Made by a program: the position numbers and the translations under genes. DNA of 64,000 nucleotides from Rhodopirellula sp. P2. GTDB lineage: Bacteria > Planctomycetota > Planctomycetia > Pirellulales > Pirellulaceae. The notes under the pieces were generated by a model. The model did not search any database. It was not told the origin of the DNA and saw only the letters and a program-made list of their open reading frames with translations. How positions within the stretch are numbered: position 1 is the first letter of the stretch; every line of letters starts with the position of its first letter. Below, in pieces: positions 26,571 to 34,597 of this stretch. Location of the stretch: positions 3,267,001 through 3,331,000 of the forward strand of contig NZ_CP118225.1 in the NCBI RefSeq assembly GCF_028768465.1, written 5' to 3'.

Positions 26571-29411
26571 TCAGTGTGTGATGATGAATTCTTTGGTGTT
26601 CACCAATGCCCACATCAGCGATTCAATTCCGGACTTGGGTGACTCGGATTCCGCAATGAATTCGAGCGAGGTCTGCCGCTCGTCTTGGTTGGGGAAACGA
26701 GAAAGCGTTCGTAGGTAAGCCTCGTCGACCACTTGATCCAGGGAGGTCTCTGTCTTTTCGGGGACGTCCAATTCAAGTCGAGTCAGTTTCCAAGCATCTG
26801 GATCACTCAGCAGTTCTGTCAGATCGGGAGACGCGAATCCGTAGCGTTCCAGTTTGGTTTGGACGCGTTTGTACTCCTCCTGGATTCGGTCTCGGTTGGC
26901 TCGGCGTTGTTTCGGCGTCCTCCGTTGGAAACGTTTGATCTTGGTCAGGGTTTGGCGTTGGAACTGCTCCGCTTGACGTTGGATTTGAGGGTCAACGCCA
27001 GGGCTGCCAGATTCCAGCCCCAAGGACTTCATCGTCTGCGTGACCCAGCCCTCTTTGGATCCCAGTTGCTGATACATTTCGAAGTCATTTCGCAAGTAGA
27101 TCGACTGCAGCAGACTGGGCGAATCGCTGCGGTCGCAGTCGCAGTTGCTCTCGCGTTCGGATTGGCCGAACACTTGGAGTGCAAAGTTGCGATTGTTGCG
27201 GTTTTGGGTGACTCCGTTGGCAATCGCCATTTGTTGCAGCTCGCTTCGCATGCGATCTGAGTTGCTGCTGGACTGGGTTGCCAGTTGCACCGCATCGTGA
27301 ATCACTTCGGCAGGGAGTCGTCGCGGAACGTGACGTGAAAAGTTGCGATCGTCGTCTCGGTTGCTGGCGTTGGTGTCCATGCTTCGCTGGTAAGCGTCGC
27401 TGGTGGTGATCTCACGAGTCAGCCATTTCAAGTCGTAGCCGCTGTCAATGAATTCTTTCGAGAGTTCATCGAGCAAGGCAGCGTTGCTCGGCGCGTTGGC
27501 CAGGTTCATGTCATCAGTCGGGTTGATGATTCCGATGCCGAAGTAGTTCGCCCAGACTCGGTTGACGATTGCTTTGGCGAAGTACGGATTGTCGTCTTGC
27601 CGCAGCCACTGCATCAGGTCGCCTCGCGGATCGCGGTCCAGTGGAACCGAATCGGATTGGCCTAAGATGAAACCTGCTGGAATCCTGACTGGGGCCGCCT
27701 TGGGGAACTTCTTCGCCCGCGCTTTGGCTCGTCGTTGTTGGGATTGAATCGCAGCAGTGTTGTAAACCAGTTCCGGAAAGGGAACCGTTTGGCCTTGTTG
27801 GGCCGCCTGATAGATTTTGCGACGGAGGTCACCATTGCGGAGCTTTTCTTCGCCAGTGATTTTTGAAATCAGTTCATCGCGTTGTTCACGCGATTCGCGA
27901 GCGACGGTGTTGGGTTTGGCATCAATGCTCTTGAAGAGTGTCGCGAACTGGTCGAAGTCGTCCTTGGACCACTGGTCAAAGGGATGTTTGTGGCACTGAG
28001 CGCATTCGATTCGAATCCCCAGAAACGAATACGCAAAACCAATCGCTCGTTCCTCTGGTTTTTGGAAGTTGCGGCGAGCCCAGAAGAGCGGCATGCCTGA
28101 GCGCTCGGCGAATTTGGATTCCTGGCCGGGTTGGCACGCTTCCGTCATCGTGCGGCAGTACTGCAGGTAGGATTCACCCTGTTCGCGATTGTCGGCCATG
28201 ACGATGCCTTCGACGATTTGGTCGTAGGGCACGTTGTCCTCCAAGCGGACTCGCAACCATTCATACCAAAGTCGCGACGCGGACCCTCGAACAGGCAATG
28301 CGTTGTTCAATTGCACGTCGCTGTTGCCGGTCCAATCCGCGAGCCGAGTGGCCCACCAGGCGGCGTAGCCAGGCGAGTCGAGAAGCTCGTCAATCAAACG
28401 CGGTCGTTTGTTCGGCTGCGTGTCGGCTAAGAACGCACGCACATCCGCTGCTGCGGGAAGCGTCCCCGTGATGTCGAAGCTGGCCCGGCGGATGAAGTCA
28501 GAGTCACTGCAGATGCCCGAGGGGGTGATGCCGAGCTTGTCGAGCTTGATTTGGATCCGTTGATCGATTCGATGTTCTGAAGGGGTGGGCGAGGCAATGG
28601 CTGCATTGACTTCGACGCGTCGGATCACTGGCACGGGAACGACCGCGCGGTCGTAGGCGATCACAACGTGAGTGTCACCCGTTTCGCCTGCTGAGACCCG
28701 CCCGTTCTCATCGATGGCGGCGATCGCGTCATCGTTGGTTGTGAAGCGGCACAGTTCGGTCACGTCTTCGCTCGTTCCGTCCGCCCAGTGTGCGATGGCT
28801 GTGAGCGAAACGGTTTGCGAATCGTCTTGGAATTGAATCTCGGATGGTTGGATTTCAAGGCGGTCCAAGGCATGGACCGTTTGGTTGTCAAACTCAGCGC
28901 CCGCCGCAATCCAATTTCGAAGCGTGTTGTATTGCCAACTTCCCTCGTCGAGACGCTTGCCTCCTTCGTGGATGTCCGCGTCGGTTGGTTTGGCCAGGAT
29001 CAAACTCTCGGCAACATCGTCGATGTCGACCCGTCCGGTGTCGGGATCCAGCAACTCCGCATGGTCCGCTCGAAAGTCGTAGCCGAACAACGAGAGTTGA
29101 AAATCGCCGCGGCCTTGGAACGAGCCATGGCAAGCACGCCCGTTGCATCCCAAACGGCCAAGCAAGGGGGTGATGTGGCGTTGGAAGTCAGGCACTTCCT
29201 GGGAGGAACCATCCGCCATGCGGATCGAGAGCGACTGAGCCACTTGGTCGTTGGACGCAAAGCTTCGCTCGGTCGCCGGGGTGGGCGATTCCGCAAACGA
29301 GGGCACCGCGCCGAGTGCCAGCCCCACAGCGACCGCGACAATGGTCTCCAAGCAGGTTGTCAGCTTCCAACTTCGTGTCAGTCGAACCACATTGTCTCCC
29401 TCGGATTTCAT
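26571..29411 (-). CDS. PSCyt/DUF1549/DUF1553 protein with bacterial Ig-like domain
   Basis: 946 residues from the ATG at 29409-29411; an in-frame TTG at 29456 would add 15 residues. A signal peptide ends near PSFAES. Near residues 85-92 is LGCNGRACHG, a C-x4-C-H heme-type motif usual in this planctomycete family, followed by FQLSLFGYDFRADH. A BIG2-like segment (VSLTAIAHWADGTSEDVTEL) comes next, then DUF1549 (FIRRASFDITGTLPAAADV), and DUF1553 in the C-terminal third (KAIVNRVWANYFG). The C-terminus ends in ALVNTKEFIITH, the usual family ending. It is probably periplasmic and associated with the DUF1501 product encoded downstream. The function of the pair is not established. Confidence 0.93.
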   Translation of the reverse strand: MKSEGDNVVRLTRSWKLTTCLETIVAVAVGLALGAVPSFAESPTPATERSFASNDQVAQSLSIRMADGSSQEVPDFQRHITPLLGRLGCNGRACHGSFQGRGDFQLSLFGYDFRADHAELLDPDTGRVDIDDVAESLILAKPTDADIHEGGKRLDEGSWQYNTLRNWIAAGAEFDNQTVHALDRLEIQPSEIQFQDDSQTVSLTAIAHWADGTSEDVTELCRFTTNDDAIAAIDENGRVSAGETGDTHVVIAYDRAVVPVPVIRRVEVNAAIASPTPSEHRIDQRIQIKLDKLGITPSGICSDSDFIRRASFDITGTLPAAADVRAFLADTQPNKRPRLIDELLDSPGYAAWWATRLADWTGNSDVQLNNALPVRGSASRLWYEWLRVRLEDNVPYDQIVEGIVMADNREQGESYLQYCRTMTEACQPGQESKFAERSGMPLFWARRNFQKPEERAIGFAYSFLGIRIECAQCHKHPFDQWSKDDFDQFATLFKSIDAKPNTVARESREQRDELISKITGEEKLRNGDLRRKIYQAAQQGQTVPFPELVYNTAAIQSQQRRAKARAKKFPKAAPVRIPAGFILGQSDSVPLDRDPRGDLMQWLRQDDNPYFAKAIVNRVWANYFGIGIINPTDDMNLANAPSNAALLDELSKEFIDSGYDLKWLTREITTSDAYQRSMDTNASNRDDDRNFSRHVPRRLPAEVIHDAVQLATQSSSNSDRMRSELQQMAIANGVTQNRNNRNFALQVFGQSERESNCDCDRSDSPSLLQSIYLRNDFEMYQQLGSKEGWVTQTMKSLGLESGSPGVDPQIQRQAEQFQRQTLTKIKRFQRRTPKQRRANRDRIQEEYKRVQTKLERYGFASPDLTELLSDPDAWKLTRLELDVPEKTETSLDQVVDEAYLRTLSRFPNQDERQTSLEFIAESESPKSGIESLMWALVNTKEFIITH

Positions 29412-29641
29412 CGCCGTCGCATCCGCGTTCACCCATTGCTGGGCACGCGTTGCCAATCACGCACGTCCCTCATCGATGGAACGTGTGCCGAGCACCAAAG
29501 TACCGTCCCGGGCATTGGATTTGGGCAAAGAAAACGGAGGTTTCTCCGTCTTAGCGGGCTCGTTTTGAGCGTTTGAGCGATCTGAGGGGGCTTCGGCTGA
29601 CCTTCGGGCGTTTCAATCGCGAAGTCAGCTACCTCCCAGGG

Positions 29642-31480
29642 CTACTTGGATTCCTCGTCATCGTCCAGGAACTCCAGGTCGAACTCTTCCAGCTCTTGGA
29701 CCGTCTCCGCGGTGGGGTCGGTTTTCTCAGCGGGTGAGTCGTCGTCGCTTGGCGAGATTTCGAGCGTGTCGTCGCTGTCGCTTTGGTTGACCGGAAAGGT
29801 GAATTCGCCGGTGTTGGGATCCGGTTGCAGTTGCAGGGAATCATCGTCGGGGCTGAACGAGGACTCGCCACGCAATTGAGTGATCTGGGCGGTTGGTTCG
29901 TCATCCAGCAAGTTGCCAACGTCCAGCGTTTCGTCTTCGACCAATGTTTCCAACTCGTCCGCGGAGGTGCCGCTTGGAGCCGAGGTCTCTCGCAGTTCCA
30001 CGTCCTCCACGCCGAGTTCGTGGACCTCTTCTTCGGCTGGCAAGGCATCGATCTCCAGGACTTCGGTGACACCCGCCACGGCGGTTGCGACACCGACAAC
30101 GCCCAAGGACTCAAGGCCCGAACGCGGCGATCCCAGTGCCTTCTCGTCGTGGGAGTCTTCGCCTGCCGCCCCGTTGGGACGCGGGAAGATCTCGTCGACG
30201 TTGTCACGCAAGACTCTGCGGCCGAGTTCGACGGCACGCTCGATGGACCAGCCACGATCGCCGACGAATTGGTCTGCCAACACGCCACTGAGCACCTTGC
30301 GGTACATGTCAAACTTGGGCCAGATGAACTCCAGTTTGTAGGCGTCGCTGTAGTATCCAATTTGCTTGGTTTGCGGGACGGCTTCCAGTCGTGCTGCCGA
30401 ATCGCGAGCGATGAACGAAGGCGTGTTGCTGTACCACCAGTGACCGTTGGTGATCACGTTGGGAAAGATCCAGGCGTAGCTGACCAATTCTTGGTTAGTG
30501 ACGCTCGCCAGCACGGAAACAGGGAATTTCACGTTGGGGAACGAGTTGAACAATTCGCGATACTGGATCAGTGAGACCCGTGAATCGTAGAGGTCTTGGC
30601 CTTGGAAGACGCCTTCGGGATAGACCTGGCGATTGACGCCGATCATCAAGTCAAACGGCAAGCCGAATTCATCGCACAGTTCAGCCAGTGTCCAGAACAC
30701 TCGACGCGACAACGCTTCCTGATGAGAAGCGTCGGCGGAGATGCCTTTTTGAAGCACCGCGTTGAGGGCGGTCGAGGCTCGGCCGTCGCCAACGGGAGTC
30801 GGTGTGAACGTGGGTGGGATTGAGATCGCACAGGCGCGAGCACCCCGGCCGACGAAGTGTTCGAAGCGTTGCTTTAAACTGGAACGAAGGCTCTCGAGAC
30901 TGCCGTCCAGTTCGATGCCGGTGCAAGCGGCCAATCGACCGCGGACTTCGGGCTTGGCCAAATGGAACACCAAGTCATCGGTGCGGAGGCACGGGATGTA
31001 GGTGTCGGTGTCGAAGCCTTCCAGTGCGTCGTCGAAGTCGTTGGTCAGAAAGACGGCTTGGACGTTGCTTTGATCGAGCACCGTTTCGGACCACTGCGCC
31101 GACGCCATGATCGATTCACTTCGATCGTACAGGGCTTCCCAGTTGTTCAGGTGCAGGCGGTCCTCTTCAAACCCAAAGAACGTGCGACAGATTTCGATCA
31201 GCCAGCTGTACTGGGCTGTGTTTTCGAGTGGTTGCAATCCACCCACCAAACGTTCGACCAATTCTTTGGGGCCGATCGCTTTGTCTTCGATCCGGGACTT
31301 GGGCATTCCCGCCGAGTGCGCGAGTTCGGTGTAGTAGTGGTAGCCGAGCAAATCGGCCAACGTTGTGGATGCCGGTGAATGCGGGTTGATGTGCGAGTGC
31401 GGGTCAATCAACCGAATCGACGTCAACGCTTCGTAAATCTCGGATTTGGGTCCGTTGGCAACGCTGGACGAGTCTGACAT
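29642..31480 (-). CDS. Uronate isomerase (UxaC)-family protein with long acidic C-terminal tail
   Basis: 612 residues from the ATG at 31478-31480 (MSDSSSV); an upstream ATG at 31495 is possible. The first 430 residues match the amidohydrolase-like TIM barrel of glucuronate isomerase: DPHSHINP with H28-x-H30 as metal ligands, RTDDLVFHLAKPEVRG, and WWYSN near residue 350. UxaC interconverts glucuronate and fructuronate. Many planctomycete members are distant homologues, so the substrate is uncertain. Unlike classical UxaC (about 470 residues), residues 435-612 form an Asp/Glu-rich, low-complexity tail of unknown role. No other uronate pathway gene is nearby. It lies 128 bp after the M50 protease gene. 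Confidence 0.82.
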   Translation of the reverse strand: MSDSSSVANGPKSEIYEALTSIRLIDPHSHINPHSPASTTLADLLGYHYYTELAHSAGMPKSRIEDKAIGPKELVERLVGGLQPLENTAQYSWLIEICRTFFGFEEDRLHLNNWEALYDRSESIMASAQWSETVLDQSNVQAVFLTNDFDDALEGFDTDTYIPCLRTDDLVFHLAKPEVRGRLAACTGIELDGSLESLRSSLKQRFEHFVGRGARACAISIPPTFTPTPVGDGRASTALNAVLQKGISADASHQEALSRRVFWTLAELCDEFGLPFDLMIGVNRQVYPEGVFQGQDLYDSRVSLIQYRELFNSFPNVKFPVSVLASVTNQELVSYAWIFPNVITNGHWWYSNTPSFIARDSAARLEAVPQTKQIGYYSDAYKLEFIWPKFDMYRKVLSGVLADQFVGDRGWSIERAVELGRRVLRDNVDEIFPRPNGAAGEDSHDEKALGSPRSGLESLGVVGVATAVAGVTEVLEIDALPAEEEVHELGVEDVELRETSAPSGTSADELETLVEDETLDVGNLLDDEPTAQITQLRGESSFSPDDDSLQLQPDPNTGEFTFPVNQSDSDDTLEISPSDDDSPAEKTDPTAETVQELEEFDLEFLDDDEESK

Positions 31481-31608
31481 GGCGGCGGCATTCATGAGTG
31501 GCGAAATTCAATCGCAACAGGATACTCACTGATGCCTTCAGGATCGACCGTGGAATGTATCATCCGCGGGCGGGATCAAGCAAAATCATGCCGCTGGGTT
31601 GCTGCCGT

Positions 31609-32706
31609 TCAAAGCGAGAGCCACCACTGAGCGAGCGGGCCCGCGATCTGCCTTGCCAGGGCCCAGGTGGGCTCTTGAGATCCTTTGTCGAGGCTGAGCC
31701 AGGTCGCCATCGCGGCTGGGGTTTCAGGTGTGAGTCCATCGGGATCGTACCAGCGGTGACGCGACCAAACCCACCATCCAAACAGGGTGCTGACTGTCAT
31801 GGATCCGATGTACACCAGGCTGATCGCCCAGGACGTCCAGCGTCCGGGGGCGGGCGTGATCAGGGCTTCGTAGATCTGCAGGACCAGCGACGCTTTTTGC
31901 GGCGGCGGCAACGCTTGAAGAGCGGTTTCATCAATCGCCGAGGCAATCGTCGCGATCGCCGACTCGGGGATCTGTCGCTGTTCCGGTGCGGCCATCTCGC
32001 GGTCGCTCAATTGACGGCTCAGCCAACCGGTGCGAAAGGTCAGCGGCATGGTGAACAGAAGGGGGGCGATCAGCAGCAGCAACACGGGTTCGCCGATCAA
32101 CAGCCCCAGTGCTGCGATTGCCAAGATCGTCAACACGCGTCCCAGTATTTCTCGCCAAGGAGATGGACGAGCAAACGTTGTCTGAATGATTTTGCCACCG
32201 TCCAGGGGCAACAGAGGGAGCAGGTTCATCCAGTTCAGCAGCAGTCCCAGCCCACCCAATTCAAACAGCCATGGATGACTGCTGTTCACCGAGAGCAGCG
32301 GGACGGGCAAAACCAACGCATCGGGGGACAGTGTTTCCAGCGACGCGATCGTCAGCAGGCCCATCGAAAGGGCGATGCCCGGCAAAGGCCCGGCAAAGTA
32401 GACGATTGCTTTCTTCCAGCGGGCGAGCTGTCGCGGGTGGCCGCTGACGGCCGCGCCCAGCATTGGGACGAACACCATGCGAATGTTGCGATACCCAAAC
32501 GCTCGCATGGCGAGGTAGTGACCGCCTTCGTGCAGCAGCAGAATGCCTATCAGCATCAGCACCAACCGCACGTCCCACCAAATCAAGCCCACGGCGATGA
32601 ACAGAACCAAGCTGATCAACAAAATCGCGAGTTGACGCGGCCAATCGTTGAGTTGGTTTTCCTTCGCCCGGATCGCAGCGACGAGCGAAGCGTCGGGGCC
32701 AGACAT
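31609..32706 (-). CDS. M50-family intramembrane metalloprotease homologue (site-2 protease type)
   Basis: 365 residues from the ATG at 32704-32706. Membrane segments surround the zinc motif H59-E-G-G-H63 (LLLHEGGHYLAMRAFG), and the second motif LLPLLPLDGG (D169) supplies the third ligand, as in site-2 proteases. GPLPGIALSMG matches the conserved Gly-rich loop between them. The C-terminal part adds a cytoplasmic or linker domain and another membrane segment (WAISLVYIGSMTVSTLFGWW). It lacks a PDZ domain, so it is closer to SpoIVFB/Rv-type members than to RseP. The start lies three bases after the panD stop, so it is probably co-translated with panD. The substrate is unknown. Confidence 0.9.
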   Translation of the reverse strand: MSGPDASLVAAIRAKENQLNDWPRQLAILLISLVLFIAVGLIWWDVRLVLMLIGILLLHEGGHYLAMRAFGYRNIRMVFVPMLGAAVSGHPRQLARWKKAIVYFAGPLPGIALSMGLLTIASLETLSPDALVLPVPLLSVNSSHPWLFELGGLGLLLNWMNLLPLLPLDGGKIIQTTFARPSPWREILGRVLTILAIAALGLLIGEPVLLLLIAPLLFTMPLTFRTGWLSRQLSDREMAAPEQRQIPESAIATIASAIDETALQALPPPQKASLVLQIYEALITPAPGRWTSWAISLVYIGSMTVSTLFGWWVWSRHRWYDPDGLTPETPAAMATWLSLDKGSQEPTWALARQIAGPLAQWWLSL

Positions 32707-32709
32707 TCC

Positions 32710-33201
32710 CTAGCAGCCTTCGGCGAGCGGTTGTCCGTCAGGCGTTTGGGTGGGGGAGTTGGCCAAGCGTGGGTCGTGGGCATCTGGCTGCGATGCGTCA
32801 GCGTCTGAGCGTAGGTGGGGACCTGCGATCTCGGGGCCGGTGTGAGACAGCTGATTGTGATCGTCGACGAAGATCAACCGCGGTTGATGGCTGGCTGCAT
32901 CGGCTTCGGGGACCATCGCGTAAGCGGCCAAGATCACGTGATCGCCGGGGCGAATCAAGTGAGCGGCCGCGCCGTTGGCACACACGTCGTTGGAGTTTGG
33001 CAACCCTTCGATCGCGTAGGTTTCCAAGCGGGTGCCGCGAGTCACATTCCAAACATGGAGTGACTCGTACGGATGAATCTTGGCAGCGGAGAGCAGTTCC
33101 GGCGGAACGGTCAAGCTGCCTTCGTAGTTCACGTCGGCGCCCGTCACCGTGGCGCGGTGAATCTTGGCCGCCAGCATTTTTCGATAAGGTGTGTCCACCA
33201 A
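32710..33201 (-). CDS. panD: PanD, aspartate 1-decarboxylase
   Basis: Pyruvoyl enzyme that makes beta-alanine for pantothenate and CoA. The precursor is cleaved between Gly28 and Ser29 in NYEGSLTV, which is intact. KIHRATVTGADVNYEG is the family signature, and K13 corresponds to E. coli Lys9. The start is a TTG at 33201 or GTG at 33198, since the ATG at 33177 would remove conserved N-terminal residues. The length (163) exceeds the usual 120-140 because of a polar C-terminal tail. It begins one base after the receiver-like gene stop and ends three bases before the M50 gene start, so the three are probably one transcript. Confidence 0.95.
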   Translation of the reverse strand: MVDTPYRKMLAAKIHRATVTGADVNYEGSLTVPPELLSAAKIHPYESLHVWNVTRGTRLETYAIEGLPNSNDVCANGAAAHLIRPGDHVILAAYAMVPEADAASHQPRLIFVDDHNQLSHTGPEIAGPHLRSDADASQPDAHDPRLANSPTQTPDGQPLAEGC

Positions 33202-33202
33202 C

Positions 33203-33577
33203 TCAGTCCACCAGGTAAGGCTTCAGTTGTTCGATAGTTTTGTCCGAACCGATTTCGAGCTTTCCAAACCCGCGTTCGGCCCCTTCCTTCATGGCCGCTT
33301 CTTGATGCTCGTCATAATTGGTGACCAGCATGACGGGGATCTTGGCCAGATCCGGGTCGGATTTGATTTGCTTGATCACGTCCAACCCATCGGAGTAGTC
33401 GCGATCCAGTTTTCGGTTGACTGTCACGAGGTCCACCTCGCGCTTCTTCAGCAATTCGATTGTGTCTTCAACGCCGTGTGTCTGCATCACGGAGGCGTCA
33501 AAGTTTGAGGTCACCATTTGACGAATGGCATTGAAATCGGGGCCGCAGTTGCCGCAGTCGACTAGGGTTTTCGCCAT
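33203..33577 (-). CDS. Receiver-like (CheY-fold) protein lacking the phosphoacceptor Asp
   Basis: 124 residues from the ATG at 33575-33577; a single receiver-like domain with no output domain. The fold is recognisable (DTIELLKKREVDLVTVNRKL, then IPVMLVTNYDEH, then a Lys at GFGKLEIG that matches the conserved Lys). At the position of the phosphorylated Asp the sequence reads VDLVTVN, so Asn54 replaces Asp. The N-terminal acidic pair is reduced to one Asp in LVDCGNCGPD, which also adds a Cys pair. It is therefore probably a pseudo-receiver that works without phosphorylation. It lies directly upstream of panD. Its function is unknown. Confidence 0.8.
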   Translation of the reverse strand: MAKTLVDCGNCGPDFNAIRQMVTSNFDASVMQTHGVEDTIELLKKREVDLVTVNRKLDRDYSDGLDVIKQIKSDPDLAKIPVMLVTNYDEHQEAAMKEGAERGFGKLEIGSDKTIEQLKPYLVD

Positions 33578-33775
33578 CGGATGTCACTTCTCCGTCGAGG
33601 GGGTTCCAGGAAGTTGCCTGGGAACGATCGAACCGAAACATTCTGGTGTAACCGCGCCGGCATGAATCAACAAGGTGCAAGAGTCGTAGCCGTTGTAGCA
33701 ACAGCCGCGCCAGATTGGCTGGAATTCGACTCCGCGGGCGTGGGATCCGCGGGATTCTGCTCTGCAAACGAGGGT

Positions 33776-34072
33776 TCACCCCGTTCGTTCACGAGCTTGA
33801 ATCCAACGCTGCATATCGGAGTGGATTTGCGAGGGAGTGCGGTCATCGCTCAGTGAGGGGGAGGCTGCGATCGACAATTCTTTGGCCAGCATTCGCAGGG
33901 CCATGGCGTGCAATTGGCCCAGCAGATGGTCGCGTTCTGCGACAGCTTGTCGCAAATCCGCTTTGGTCGCTCGGGATTCCGGTGGGGCCGGTGCACCTTC
34001 GACCAAGAACCTTTCGATCCAGTCGCGATTGGGGTCGAGCGGGCGCTTGCAGCTTCGGCAGGATTTGACCAT
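33776..34072 (-). CDS. Small protein with N-terminal CxxC motif
   Basis: 98 residues from the ATG at 34070-34072. It starts MVKSCRSCKRPLDPNRDW, with a C-x2-C pair that could bind zinc or be redox active, and continues with a predicted helix (ADLRQAVAERDHLLGQLHAM) rich in Leu heptads. No signal peptide. I do not recognise the family. It lies 10 bp after the frameshifted gene, and 198 bp of noncoding sequence separate it from the receiver-like gene. Confidence 0.65.
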   Translation of the reverse strand: MVKSCRSCKRPLDPNRDWIERFLVEGAPAPPESRATKADLRQAVAERDHLLGQLHAMALRMLAKELSIAASPSLSDDRTPSQIHSDMQRWIQARERTG

Positions 34073-34082
34073 GGGCGTTGTC

Positions 34083-34464
34083 TCAGCCGGAGAATTCGAG
34101 TGACCAGCTGAATGATTGGGCGAGAAAGGGGCGACACAAATGGGAAACCGCGATCCGCCATGGGCTTCTACCCTCGCCGCGGTGGCTCAAAACACGATCC
34201 GTGTACGTGAGAAAAGCACTGGTATTGATAGGGTAGCGAAACTCGTCAAGAGTTTCGACTTGCTTGACGAAATCCCGAAAGTCTTGACCGCTTCCGCGAT
34301 CGGGATGCCCCTCCTCTTTGATGCTGACGCACCACCAGCACGCTTTCCCTGCGACTTGCGCATTGGGAGCCCGTTGGATCAACAAGGCTCGGAGCTGATC
34401 CCCGAACAATCTCCAGATCTCAGCCGTCGTGGGCCCCCCCCGGTGATGTGTTTTCCGTATTCAT
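34083..34464 (-). pseudogene. Small CxxC protein gene interrupted by a frameshift at a G8 tract
   Basis: An ATG at 34462-34464 opens MNTENTSPGGAHDG and then meets a stop near 34420. A protein-like frame (TTAEIWRLFGDQLRALLIQR, then KACWWCVSIKEEGHP and RDFVKQVETLDEFRYPI) begins just after a run of eight G on the coding strand (C at 34434-34441). One base gained or lost in that run would join them into a protein of about 125 residues. The second frame alone could start only at a TTG (34409). The cause may be a true mutation, phase variation or a sequencing error. The CWWC pair hints at a metal or redox site. Confidence 0.5.
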
Positions 34465-34597
34465 CGGTTCTCGTATGGATCTCGGACGCCGTTCCCCTCG
34501 CGAAAAACGGAGGTGTCGATCGGGGGTGGAAGTTGGCGTGAGCCAACTGAATTCAATGACATCCGGACGACCATGTCGCAGCCAACGCCACGTCGGT

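Noticed and set aside
34116..34541. 141-codon plus-strand frame opposite the frameshifted CxxC gene
   Set aside because: The minus strand has the more protein-like sequence (WRLFGDQLRALL, CWWC) and fits the leftward gene run; this frame has no recognisable feature.
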